Source: Bacillus sp. 03113 (GTDB lineage: Bacteria; Bacillota; Bacilli; Bacillales; Cytobacillaceae). Taken from it: a DNA stretch of 64,000 nt. Each line of letters begins with the position of its first letter. Positions within the stretch are counted from its first letter, which is position 1. The notes under the pieces were generated by a model that was given only the letters and a program-made list of their open reading frames with translations, was not told the DNA's origin and made no database searches. The translations under genes and the position numbers were made by a program. Where the stretch lies: contig NZ_VATK01000021.1 in the NCBI RefSeq assembly GCF_006546985.1, forward strand, positions 1 to 64,000. The letters run 5' to 3'. Shown piece after piece: positions 26,304 to 34,116 of the stretch.

Positions 26304-27359
26304 TTACAAGGTAGATATGTCAATAACGAATCGATAACGCACATTACTACGTAGAACACGCTCATACGCTTCGTCTACTTGGTCAGCACTAATTACCTCA
26401 ATTTTAGGTGAAATGCCATGTTCTACGGCGAAATCGAGCATCTCTTGTGTTTCACGAATTCCACCAATAACTGAACCGGCAAGGCTACGACGTTTCATGA
26501 TTAAAGAAAATACATGGTACTGATCTGGCTCGGCTGGTGCACCGACATTTACAAGTGTTCCATCTACGCGAAGCAGAGATAAATACGCATTAACGTCCAG
26601 ATTTGCAGAAACAGTGTTTAAGATGAGGTCAAAACGACCAGCTAACTTAGTGAATGTAGCAGGATCACTTGTAGCAAAGAAATGATCTGCCCCAAAACCT
26701 AAGGCTTCACTTTCCTTATTGTTAGACCGGCTCAAGACAGTTACTTCAGCACCCATAGCATGGGCAAATTGGATTGCTACATGTCCGAGACCTCCCATCC
26801 CAACAATTGCAACCTTCTTACCTGGTCCTGCGTTCCAATGTTTCAATGGAGAATATGTAGTAATACCTGCACATAATAGAGGTGCTGCTACATCCAAATT
26901 AAAAGAATCAGGAATACGGACAACATAACCTTCCTTTACAACTATTTTTTGGCTATATCCACCGTATGTTGGATTACCATCATAGTCCATTGCATTATAA
27001 GTTGCGACCATCCCTTTCGTACAAAATTGCTCCTCTCCACTGAGACAGTATTCGCATTCTCCGCAGGAGTCCACAAAGCATCCAACACCAACTCGGTCAC
27101 CAACAGCAAATTTTGCAACATTTGATCCTACTGCTGCCACAACTCCGGCGATTTCGTGGCCAGGAACCATCGGGAAGATTCCGCCTCCCCATTCGTCGTA
27201 TGCACAATGAATATCAGAGTGGCAAATACCACTAAACTTAATATCTATTAAAATATCGTGTGGTCTTAACTCTCTCCGCTCTATAGCGATCTTTTCGAAT
27301 GGTGCTTTTGCACTTGGGACACTTAGAACACGGCTCAACGTTTTGTGATTATTACACAT
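26304..27359 (-). CDS. Zinc-dependent alcohol dehydrogenase (cinnamyl-alcohol-dehydrogenase/AdhA type)
   Basis: About 351 residues of the medium-chain dehydrogenase superfamily. Catalytic zinc ligands lie in SGICHSDIH and GHEIAGVV. The structural zinc has four cysteines ([15 protein letters not shown]). The nucleotide fold is [13 protein letters not shown], and the following SRSNNKE suggests NADP(H). The best match is the NADP-dependent aldehyde reductase group that includes YahK, YjgB and AdhA. The ATG at 27359 is preferred; in-frame GTG and TTG codons lie slightly nearer to the AGAAGGAG site. The upstream region contains a copy of the TetR operator segment seen at 31.2 kb. Confidence 0.9.
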   Translation of the reverse strand: MCNNHKTLSRVLSVPSAKAPFEKIAIERRELRPHDILIDIKFSGICHSDIHCAYDEWGGGIFPMVPGHEIAGVVAAVGSNVAKFAVGDRVGVGCFVDSCGECEYCLSGEEQFCTKGMVATYNAMDYDGNPTYGGYSQKIVVKEGYVVRIPDSFNLDVAAPLLCAGITTYSPLKHWNAGPGKKVAIVGMGGLGHVAIQFAHAMGAEVTVLSRSNNKESEALGFGADHFFATSDPATFTKLAGRFDLILNTVSANLDVNAYLSLLRVDGTLVNVGAPAEPDQYHVFSLIMKRRSLAGSVIGGIRETQEMLDFAVEHGISPKIEVISADQVDEAYERVLRSNVRYRFVIDISTL

Positions 27360-27445
27360 AAGATACAACACACTCCTTCTTATTAACACTGAATAATTTA
27401 GACAATTAATCAATCGGTCATATCCCGTTGTTACGTAGTAACCAA

Positions 27446-27576
27446 GATTAATTAATCAAAATCTGTTTATTATTATAAAAAGAAACAGGATGCTTTCAAT
27501 CGTTAAATTAATGTAATTCGTTGATTACTCAACAAATCAATGTAAATTGTTGATTATCTATAGGAAGTTTTGGTGA
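27446..27576. repeat. Copy 1 of a 131-bp duplicated control region
   Basis: It aligns without gaps to 31198-31328, in the same orientation, with about 15 mismatches by eye. A 32-base core containing GTTGATTACTCAAC and AATCAAT is identical. Copy 2 is the leader of the TetR gene. Copy 1 lies upstream of the alcohol dehydrogenase gene and probably brings it under the same repressor. Confidence 0.85.
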
Positions 27577-27999
27577 TTATAAAATTTCTAAGTGGATAGT
27601 TTTATCCATCTATTTGAAAACAGTTCAAGCAAAAGAATCTAGAATGAGTAGAAAATTATTAATAAGCCCTTGTAGAGGATAGTCTCTATATGGCTTCTTG
27701 CTTTGACGAATTGAAATAAATGCTAATAGTAGTCCGAGAATCTATTACCAATACTCGGACTACTATTATATCAAGAAAAAGTGGGGGATTTGTAAGAGTT
27801 ACTTCAAGAAGGAATTTAAAGTATAATTATGAAAAGTTAATTTACTTCGGTAATTAAACGGCTAGGTAATTGGCATACCTAGCCTTATTTGATACATGTA
27901 GAGGCAATTTAGTGTCGCTTTTTTTATATTACACACATAGCAAATAAGTAATATAACAGCGATAATAAATCAATAATGATTAGCAAACTCTAAAGAATG
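27577..27999. other. Gene-free stretch with two unclaimed hairpins
   Basis: No convincing coding frame. AATAGTAGTCCGAG (27725-27738) and CTCGGACTACTATT (27754-27767) form a perfect 14-bp stem. GGCTAGGTA (27860-27868) with TACCTAGCC (27876-27884) is followed by TTATTT. They look like terminators left behind by a lost gene, or ends of small RNAs. Confidence 0.5.
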
Positions 28000-29181
28000 T
28001 TAAATTAATTTATTATCTAAAAGATTTTTTTGCCCACTATACATGTAGTTTCTTAGGAAAATAGATACCGCACTCAATACCAACGATAATAATCCCACTA
28101 ATACGACGTATTGTGTACCTAATTCTGAAATAAATAATCCACCTACAGCTGTACCAAATGTTGTTCCTAAGTTAACGGATGATAAAAATAGTCCATTAGC
28201 GAAATCAGGAGCTTCTGGAGTGGCAGACGTTATCCAATATTGATTAATATTACCTCCTATACCAGCCAATATTCCCCAAACTAAAGTAATGATAGCCATA
28301 GGTAAAGTAAATTGTCCTAATAAGAATAATATGATGTAAACGGTTCCCAATACAAAAGGAAAAGATACTACAGATTTGATAGCATCTTTAGTAAGTAACT
28401 TCCCTGCCACAATGTTTCCAATAATATTTGCCCCCCCGAATATGACTAACATTAAACTAATTGATTTCCCAGAGGCATTGGTAACGGTTTTAAGATACTC
28501 AGCAAGATAACTATACACCCCAAATACGGCTGAATTTAGTAAAATGACAGCAACAATGGAAAGCCAAGTAATTGGTTTTTTTAATACGCTTACCTGTGCT
28601 CCGTAAGAAAGTCTTTCTTTAACAGGCATAGAAGGGAAAAATACTAAAGTTGCAATAAATACTATAGCATTCACGATGGCGAAAAATGCCATTGATATTT
28701 GATACGAAAGTGTACTAGCAAGAAAACTTGCGATTGGTACACCAAGTACCATACCCGCAGATACTCCAATAAAAACTTTTGAAACAGATTTTGGAGCTTC
28801 TTCCTTACGAACTGAGTTAGCAGCCATTGTAAAAGCTGCTGAAAAATAGATTGGATGAAAAATGGCTGGAATCACACGCGCAATGATTGCAATGGCATAG
28901 TTAGATGTAAATATAGAGACAATGTTTCCTAGAACGAAAATACCAAGTACAAGTAACATTGCCTTCTTGCGATTTATCCCTGAAAATAATAACGGCATAG
29001 TTGGACCAGATATTGAAACAGTAAGTGCGAAGAGACTCACCAGCCACCCGGCCTTAGGTACACTGATATGAAATTGATCAGCAATGTAGGGTAATATCCC
29101 TATAACCCCCATTTCAGTATTTATAATGCCGAAAGCCCCTATGGTCAATATAAATATGAGTAAATTATTTTGTTTTTGCAA
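28000..29181 (-). CDS. MFS transporter, DHA1 family
   Basis: A 393-residue, twelve-helix proton-coupled transporter. It starts ILTIGAFGIINTEMGVIGIL, resembling the YdhP/AraJ-type exporters, and has a motif-C-like stretch GVSAGMVLGVPIASFLAST in helix 5. The TTG start at 29181 lies six bases behind GGAGG. It follows a lipoprotein gene by only 24 bases, so the two are probably an operon. It lies within the 3.6-kb segment bounded by the two copies of the TetR operator region, so control by that repressor is plausible. The substrate is unknown. Confidence 0.88.
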   Translation of the reverse strand: MQKQNNLLIFILTIGAFGIINTEMGVIGILPYIADQFHISVPKAGWLVSLFALTVSISGPTMPLLFSGINRKKAMLLVLGIFVLGNIVSIFTSNYAIAIIARVIPAIFHPIYFSAAFTMAANSVRKEEAPKSVSKVFIGVSAGMVLGVPIASFLASTLSYQISMAFFAIVNAIVFIATLVFFPSMPVKERLSYGAQVSVLKKPITWLSIVAVILLNSAVFGVYSYLAEYLKTVTNASGKSISLMLVIFGGANIIGNIVAGKLLTKDAIKSVVSFPFVLGTVYIILFLLGQFTLPMAIITLVWGILAGIGGNINQYWITSATPEAPDFANGLFLSSVNLGTTFGTAVGGLFISELGTQYVVLVGLLSLVLSAVSIFLRNYMYSGQKNLLDNKLI

Positions 29182-29205
29182 AAAAGTTCCTCCAAATCTC
29201 TTCCT

Positions 29206-29772
29206 TTAATCGATTTTTTCAATATGAACTGTAAAGTCACCTTGAATATTTTCAAAGTTTTCTTTTCCTGATTCAATCTGACCTAGTATAATAAGATCAT
29301 TTGAGGTATCCTCAATACCTTTATAAAATATAGCCAAATTTCCCCAAGGAGAATAATATGTAAAGTCTCCTTTTTTTGGTTGGTTTCCGGATTGCTCATT
29401 ATCTGCCGATAATCTTTTTTGTAAAATACTAATTTTCTCTTTACCTACATAATCTTCAAATGTTACCGTTAACGGCAATTGAGCTAAAAAATCTCTACTT
29501 GCTGGATTATCATACATTTTCACAATTACTTCCTCGTTGTTAAATGTTAATTTTATTCTTAAATCTTCCATAGCATCTGACCCTTTAATATCAAGTGTTG
29601 AATCTTGGCTATCCCCGTTGTTTGATTCATCAGCTCTTTGTTTGCTACTTTGATGGATAGTCAAATTTTCTTTGCTACTTGTGTTTTCTTCATTAGTCCT
29701 GCTATTACAAGCTGTTAAAAACATTGAAGATACTATAAGTGATAACAGTATCTGTTGAACGGTCTTCTTCAT
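29206..29772 (-). CDS. Lipoprotein with cyclophilin-like domain
   Basis: A 188-residue lipoprotein. The signal peptide has the lipobox MFLTAC (cysteine at 22), followed by a polar serine/asparagine linker to about residue 60. The rest is a cyclophilin-like sandwich of the Cyclophil_like type (IKLTFNNEEVIVKMYDNPAS, FLAQLPLTVTFEDYVG, KGDFTYYSPWGNLAIFY, LGQIESG). Such domains lack prolyl isomerase residues, and their function is unclear. They are often encoded beside flavin reductases, aldo-keto reductases or transporters. Here the MFS gene follows after 24 bases. Confidence 0.82.
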   Translation of the reverse strand: MKKTVQQILLSLIVSSMFLTACNSRTNEENTSSKENLTIHQSSKQRADESNNGDSQDSTLDIKGSDAMEDLRIKLTFNNEEVIVKMYDNPASRDFLAQLPLTVTFEDYVGKEKISILQKRLSADNEQSGNQPKKGDFTYYSPWGNLAIFYKGIEDTSNDLIILGQIESGKENFENIQGDFTVHIEKID

Positions 29773-29849
29773 TAAAATCCCCCTATTGTATTTGTATATA
29801 AATTACATATACAAAGATTACCATGAACTTACTATTAGTAAAAAATTCC

Positions 29850-29978
29850 TCAAAACGATGAGAAATTTTCAATGATTTCATGTATTTGATTCCCGGTAAT
29901 ATAGTAAGCCATTGCTATCAACATGAGAACTGTCATTACAATGTCATTTACTAGCTTGAATAACATCTTTCGATTCAA
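29850..29978 (-). pseudogene. DUF4405-like fragment, first membrane helix only
   Basis: A 42-residue frame begins at a TTG at 29978 behind GAGG. The sequence (LFKLVNDIVMTVLMLIAMAY, then YITGNQIHEII) resembles the first helix of DUF4405 membrane proteins, which usually continue with further helices carrying heme-type histidines. Here it ends in TGA after NFSSF. It sits between the cytochrome P460 and cyclophilin-like lipoprotein genes on the same strand. It is probably a truncated partner of the haem protein, although a one-helix mini-protein is possible. Confidence 0.5.
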
Positions 29979-30064
29979 AACATGAACCTCTTTCTATTGA
30001 TTATTTATCACTGGATTGTGTTTCCGGGTGGACATGTAAATATTTTTTAATATCAACGCATCCA

Positions 30065-30826
30065 TTAGCTTTTATATTGCTGTAAATACATCTTCAAAAG
30101 AACGTCCTGAATTTTTTTCGCTTTTTCCCCATCATCAATTAAATTACTTTCTCCTTTATTTACATCCTTAGAATCATTCATATGAGCAGATATCTCACTT
30201 ACCTTCCAGTGCTCTGTAGTGATAGCTGCGATTGTGGCTTCTGTACTGCTATTCTTTGATTGTGCAACCTCTCCTAAATCAAACTCTTTCAATTGATCCA
30301 TCGAATTTATATATTGATCCCTTTCTTGATTTGCGTGGCAGGAAGAGCAACGGCCAATATCATCTTTAACCACTTCTCTGTCAGGAGTAAAATGTTGATA
30401 TTCCCATTCCCCATTACGTTCTTCGGGCGAGTACTGGGAACCCCAGCCGGTACGCTTTTCCATCACTAAAAATTGGTCGAGCTCTCCATCCTTATACCCA
30501 ACAAGAGTAATAACGGTGCCGCTCGGAAACTCCTCTCCGTTCTGCACTGCTTCAATCGCTTCCTTACTATTTTGATAGATGTCTTCATGAATATCTCCTC
30601 GATCGTAAGTGGCAAACACGATCCCCTTTTCAAGGTCTTTAGGGAATTTAACAAGGCTCGCCCCAGATCCAATCTCAGCGTATTCCCCCGACTTAGCCCC
30701 AGAGGAATTCTCTTCTTGTTGAGAAATGTCCATTGAATTGTCCATTGTATCATTTTCATTGTTGTTGCAAGCAGTAAGGGTGAGGGTTAACAGCAACGAA
30801 AATAAATGAAATAATCGTTTTTTCAT
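30065..30826 (-). CDS. Cytochrome P460 family lipoprotein
   Basis: About 253 residues. A lipid-anchor signal peptide (LTLTLTAC) leads, through an acidic linker, into a cytochrome P460-type domain. The haem-binding motif is CSSCH in IGRCSSCHANQERDQY. Conserved flanking segments are VKFPKDLEKGIVFATYDRGD, GTVITLVGYKDGELDQFLVM and WEYQHFTPDRE. P460 proteins detoxify hydroxylamine or nitric oxide, or act in related redox reactions; the activity here is unknown. The ATG at 30826 is preceded by GAAGGAGG. Haem attachment outside the membrane would need the cytochrome c maturation system encoded elsewhere. Confidence 0.82.
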   Translation of the reverse strand: MKKRLFHLFSLLLTLTLTACNNNENDTMDNSMDISQQEENSSGAKSGEYAEIGSGASLVKFPKDLEKGIVFATYDRGDIHEDIYQNSKEAIEAVQNGEEFPSGTVITLVGYKDGELDQFLVMEKRTGWGSQYSPEERNGEWEYQHFTPDREVVKDDIGRCSSCHANQERDQYINSMDQLKEFDLGEVAQSKNSSTEATIAAITTEHWKVSEISAHMNDSKDVNKGESNLIDDGEKAKKIQDVLLKMYLQQYKS

Positions 30827-30855
30827 CCCGTTTTCCTCCTTCAAGTTTCTTTTGA

Positions 30856-31029
30856 TCAATCAATATTTTTAGGGTGATACATATCCCTGACCAATTTAAT
30901 GCCAAGTCTGTTATAGAATGAGACTTTTTCGACAGTCACCTTGTCGCGGGGAGAAAAGGTCTTGTCCCATGCTAGGCTGTCTGCCGCGGATGCAACGGTG
31001 GTCGTGTATAAAAGCATACCCAGTACCAT
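30856..31029 (-). pseudogene. N-terminal remnant of a secreted alpha/beta hydrolase
   Basis: On the minus strand this encodes a signal-peptide-like stretch (MVLGMLLYTTTVASAADS) followed by LAWDKTFSPRDKVTVEKV and SFYNRLGIKLVRDMYHPKN, then TGA. The second part resembles the mature start of secreted or lipid-linked dienelactone/alpha-beta hydrolases (the common AxWDKTFPKSDKV...KNRxGITL phrase). The catalytic domain is absent, and the codons just upstream contain a TAG. It is richer in GC than its neighbours, which suggests an imported and then eroded gene. Confidence 0.55.
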
Positions 31030-31197
31030 CGCTGTGAGTATGTTAAGCTAGGCTTGATAATAGATTTTTTCCATTTTAAATTCCATAAATGTTTTTGCTG
31101 ACATACTAAGTAGCACCCTTTTTTTTTTGTTTTGAAACAATTCATTTGCAACTATCATGGTGTACATTGACTTCGTTCAAAAAATAAAAGCATCATT

Positions 31198-31328
31198 GAT
31201 TGATTAATCAACATATGTTTATAATTATAAATAGAAACACGATGCTCTCAATGGTTAAATGAATGTAATTCGTTGATTACTCAACAAATCAATAAAAATT
31301 GTTGATTATCTTTAGGAAAGTCTGGTGA
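31198..31328. repeat. Copy 2 of the 131-bp duplicated control region (TetR leader)
   Basis: The partner of 27446-27576. It contains a perfect palindrome TTGATTAATCAA (31200-31211) and, in the identical core, GTTGATTACTCAAC and a later TTGTTGATTA, all plausible TetR half-sites. It ends eight bases before the start codon of the TetR gene. Confidence 0.85.
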
Positions 31329-31335
31329 CCAAACA

Positions 31336-31881
31336 ATGCCGAAAGTAGATAGAAGAATAACCAAAAGCCAAGATGCCATTAAAAAGGCTCTTATCGAACT
31401 GATGTCTGAAAAAAGTTTTGATGTCATAACCGTTCAGGATATTTCTGACAGGGCAAATGTGAATCGAGGAACCATCTATCTTCATTACTTAGATAAATTT
31501 GATCTATTAGATAAAATCATGGAAGAACATATAAACAACATGAGTAATTTTTGTGAGTCCGCAATTGAAATGGATTGGATTGAATCGACTGTACATTGCA
31601 TGGAATATCTTGAAAGTAATTATTTATTTTTTTCGACGATGTTGGCGAGTGACGGAGCTCCGTATTTTCGAAGTCAGTTCCTTAAGTTTAATATTGAAGA
31701 GTTCAAGAAAGATGTGGACATAACAAAAGGAAAAAATTACGGTCAAAGTGAAGATGTAATTGTTCAATTTGTTGCAAATGCTTACGTAGGGGTAGTGGAA
31801 TGGTGGTTAAAGAATGGAATGCCTTATCCACCTCGTGTCATGGCAGAAAAAGTAGGGGATTTGTTAGAGAGGATTGTATAG
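31336..31881 (+). CDS. TetR/AcrR family repressor (DhaS-like C-terminal domain)
   Basis: A 181-residue regulator. Residues about 8-55 form the helix-turn-helix (ALIELMSEKSFDVITVQDIS, then RANVNRGTIYLHYLDK). The rest is a TetR_C-type sensor ending YVGVVEWWLKNGMPYPPRVM, as in DhaS-like regulators. It has a weak ribosome site (GGTG). Its leader carries several inverted TTGATT repeats and is duplicated near 27.5 kb upstream of the alcohol dehydrogenase. The simplest model is a repressor controlling itself, the dehydrogenase/SDR pair and perhaps the genes between. The inducer is unknown. Confidence 0.88.
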   Translation: MPKVDRRITKSQDAIKKALIELMSEKSFDVITVQDISDRANVNRGTIYLHYLDKFDLLDKIMEEHINNMSNFCESAIEMDWIESTVHCMEYLESNYLFFSTMLASDGAPYFRSQFLKFNIEEFKKDVDITKGKNYGQSEDVIVQFVANAYVGVVEWWLKNGMPYPPRVMAEKVGDLLERIV

Positions 31882-31953
31882 TTACCTACTATGAAAAACC
31901 TCCAGAAGATTGATAATTTCTTTGGAAGGGGCTTTAGTTGAACAATCCAATCT

Positions 31954-31994
31954 AAAAAAGTCGGTTCCTTATCGTACAGGAATTCGACTTTTTT
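31954..31994. terminator. Terminator of the TetR gene
   Basis: AAAAAAGTCG (31954-31963) pairs with CGACTTTTTT (31985-31994), with an inner CCT/AGG pair. It can act on both strands. Confidence 0.8.
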
Positions 31995-32043
31995 TAGGTT
32001 GAATTTCACAATTCGTGTTTCTTTAATGCTATTTTTGATATTG

Positions 32044-32182
32044 TATAATTTGGAAAAATGAATAAGCCTATGACCCGTTTTTACACGTATCTCGGCTGAA
32101 CCCCTATATGGGGCTGCGTCACTAGTCTTTTAAATGGAGAAATCCACAGGGAATGAATTTTTCTCTGTGGGTTTTATTTTTG
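32044..32182 (+). ncRNA. Possible small RNA with terminator
   Basis: A TATAAT at 32044-32049 is followed by a non-coding stretch with a compact hairpin (CCCC/GGGG near 32101-32113). It ends in a terminator-like structure, CCACAG (32144-32149) with CTGTGG (32165-32170) and then TTTTATTTTTG. No open frame fits. It does not match a riboswitch family I know, and the -35 box is poor. Confidence 0.3.
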
Positions 32183-32288
32183 ATATGTTTAGGCATTAAT
32201 CCCTCTTAGTTTAGATGACAATTAAATTCAACACTTTAGTTTACATAAATATATTATCGTAAATTATAGTGCATTTTATACTCATGGT

Positions 32289-32350
32289 ATCCGCCTCCGT
32301 GGGTTGGTGTTTGGTCACATTTTCATCATAACCACGGAGGCGGATTTTTC
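32289..32350 (+). terminator. Strong GC-rich hairpin followed by T-run
   Basis: ATCCGCCTCCGTGG (32289-32302) pairs with CCACGGAGGCGGAT (32332-32345), followed by TTTTT. The 29-base loop is AT-rich. No gene ends just before it, so it may terminate a small RNA starting near 32.2 kb. Confidence 0.55.
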
Positions 32351-32423
32351 AATTTAATTGTGAAGATTAATGCAACAGACTCTAGAATTGTAAAGCGACT
32401 GACCACATACAGTTAAAAACTTA

Positions 32424-32903
32424 TTAAAAGAGCCCACTGGTCAATTTTCCAACTGAAACTGGTTTAACGGAGTCAAAATGAATATCCCGAACATACTTAA
32501 TGTTAAGCCCGCCGGGTCCAACTTTAAAAAAACGCCCTAACAATCCTAAATTCTCTTTCAAAGATTGAATCTCATCCTCAGTTGCGATCCGTTTTTCTCC
32601 AACAGTTCCTGACAATCGTACTCCTGGAGGCGTTTTGAATTTTCTAGAAAGAATCGATCGTAAGAAAAACCATTTACTACTGTTAACAGCTAGAATACAG
32701 ACTTGATTATTATGTTCAAGGTTTTGTGTCATTTGGGAAGTGAAAATTTGAAAATATATGCCTTTTGGCTCATCTTTGCTGAGTATTAGTGACCCAATTG
32801 GAGTAACATGAGGAGTTCCATCTGGGTTTACAGTGGCAAATGAGAATCCAAATGACTGAGAAGCAATTTCTCTCCAAGTATTCCAGTGATCGAATGGCTG
32901 CAT
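32424..32903 (-). CDS. Pyridoxamine 5'-phosphate oxidase-like flavin/split-barrel protein
   Basis: A 159-residue protein of the PNPOx-like FMN-binding split-barrel class. The core is SFATVNPDGTPHVTPIGSLI followed by GIYFQIFTSQMTQNLEHNNQ, the usual strand pairing in which the flavin sits. It has GGLNIKYVRDIHFDSVKP near the end. The family includes general stress proteins and heme- or F420-related oxidoreductases, so the name does not mean vitamin B6 synthesis. It is transcribed alone. Confidence 0.8.
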   Translation of the reverse strand: MQPFDHWNTWREIASQSFGFSFATVNPDGTPHVTPIGSLILSKDEPKGIYFQIFTSQMTQNLEHNNQVCILAVNSSKWFFLRSILSRKFKTPPGVRLSGTVGEKRIATEDEIQSLKENLGLLGRFFKVGPGGLNIKYVRDIHFDSVKPVSVGKLTSGLF

Positions 32904-33049
32904 CGTATTCCCTCTTCTCTTTATATAAAGTTAATAAGATATTTAGCAAAACGTTTACCCATTTGAGCGGTAAAAGTCACCTTTGAAAATGTTCCATACT
33001 TTTTCACTATTTTTTATATACACTTTCATTCTGATTTCCCCTTTATTTA

Positions 33050-33330
33050 CGGCGCTTTTGGTGACAACAGCAAAACATCCTTGTTTTTGCTAATCAATGA
33101 CTTGTCGCCTCGAAAGCCGGATGTTTTTAGAATCCGAGGTGCAAGATAGGGTGGTTTCCCCCCTTCACCCCATATTTCGGCCAGACTCCCTTTCAAAATG
33201 GCATTTACGACTTGGGCATTGGCCACCCTTTAGATTTTCTGGATAAATATACTTGATGTAGAGCAGGTTTTCATAGGTCACATCATGTTACCGGAGACCA
33301 TTCTTTTTAAGCCCATGTTGCCGCCCAATC
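33050..33330 (-). pseudogene. Degenerate coding remnant, possibly Tn3-family transposase
   Basis: Read on the minus strand, one frame gives TYENLLYIKYIYPENL. After a one-base shift, the next frame gives RVANAQVVNAILKGSLAEIW and GEGG. This order resembles the Tn3 transposase passage YIxEE...A..(I/V)VN....PLA..WGEG that precedes the first catalytic aspartate, but the downstream SSSDG is not found. The stretch is clearly more GC-rich than its surroundings. A scar of a lost mobile element is the best reading, with low certainty. Confidence 0.35.
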
Positions 33331-33343
33331 CAAATTAAACAAA

Positions 33344-33769
33344 TCATAAGATAACAGCTACAACAAAAGAGATCGCCAAATATAGGCAGAGTGGAATATA
33401 CATCCATGTATCATATTTGGAAAAATGGGTTCCTCTGATTTTTTTAAAGATACCTATATAGTGAAAGTCACCGATTGTCCGTAAAATAAATATCGACGCA
33501 ATGAATACACACCCCCATTTTGTCAATGCATTTGAATAATAAAAAGGTAAATACCCGCTTTGATCCAATAGAATGATAGAAAAAAGTAGGATAAAAAAGG
33601 AAACTATTAATGTAATTAACATAGGAGGAACAAATACAGTGCTTGCTCCATCTTCTTTCACCGGAAGAGTAGCACTTGTTCCCCATCTTCCTCCAAATGC
33701 CCAATAAACATGAATAAGACTAACGAAAATCAATATACCAGCAGATGAAAAAATGAGAAACAAGGTCAT
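33344..33769 (-). CDS. DUF3995 family small membrane protein
   Basis: About 141 residues with four hydrophobic helices. The signature ILIFVSLIHVYWAFGGRWG near the N-terminus is characteristic of DUF3995. RTIGDFHYIGIFKKIRGTHF and SKYDTWMYIPLCL lie before the last helix. Function is unknown. The ATG at 33769 is eight bases behind AGGAGG. It lies downstream of, but 107 bases from, the arsA-linked small gene on the same strand. Confidence 0.82.
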   Translation of the reverse strand: MTLFLIFSSAGILIFVSLIHVYWAFGGRWGTSATLPVKEDGASTVFVPPMLITLIVSFFILLFSIILLDQSGYLPFYYSNALTKWGCVFIASIFILRTIGDFHYIGIFKKIRGTHFSKYDTWMYIPLCLYLAISFVVAVIL

Positions 33770-33876
33770 CAATGATCCCTCCTGATGATATCACGTTACA
33801 ATTCTTCTCGACTTGCACAAAAAACTTGAAGAAATTTACAATTTTATTATAAGTATAAAAAATCGGGTTCATAGAA

Positions 33877-34116
33877 TTAATACTCAATATCGATTTTTTT
33901 CCCTTGTGGCACTTGTTGATCTTTGGATTGTTTCTTTTCATCTTTCTCTATTTCCTTGATCGAATGGGCTATCAAAACTTGAAGTCCCAGTAATCTTTCT
34001 TTCTTTGCCTTTTGAAAATGCTGTTGTGCTTCCTGGGGGATCATCATTCCTTGGAATGTTTCACGAATCTCAAACAATTGATCAATCAAGCGATGTACTG
34101 TCTCTTTTTGAATCAT
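33877..34116 (-). CDS. 79-residue protein coupled to the ArsA-like ATPase
   Basis: A small, highly charged, largely helical protein (VHRLIDQLFEIRETFQGMM, then a lysine/glutamate-rich tail ending KIDIEY). Its ATG overlaps the stop codon of the ArsA-type gene in the ATGA arrangement, so translation is coupled and equal stoichiometry is likely. I do not recognise the family. A role as adaptor or client-binding helper of the ATPase is suggested only by this coupling. Confidence 0.75.
   Translation of the reverse strand: MIQKETVHRLIDQLFEIRETFQGMMIPQEAQQHFQKAKKERLLGLQVLIAHSIKEIEKDEKKQSKDQQVPQGKKIDIEY

Noticed and set aside
32044-32182. Riboswitch
   Set aside because: The hairpins do not match any riboswitch consensus I know and no gene follows on the same strand.
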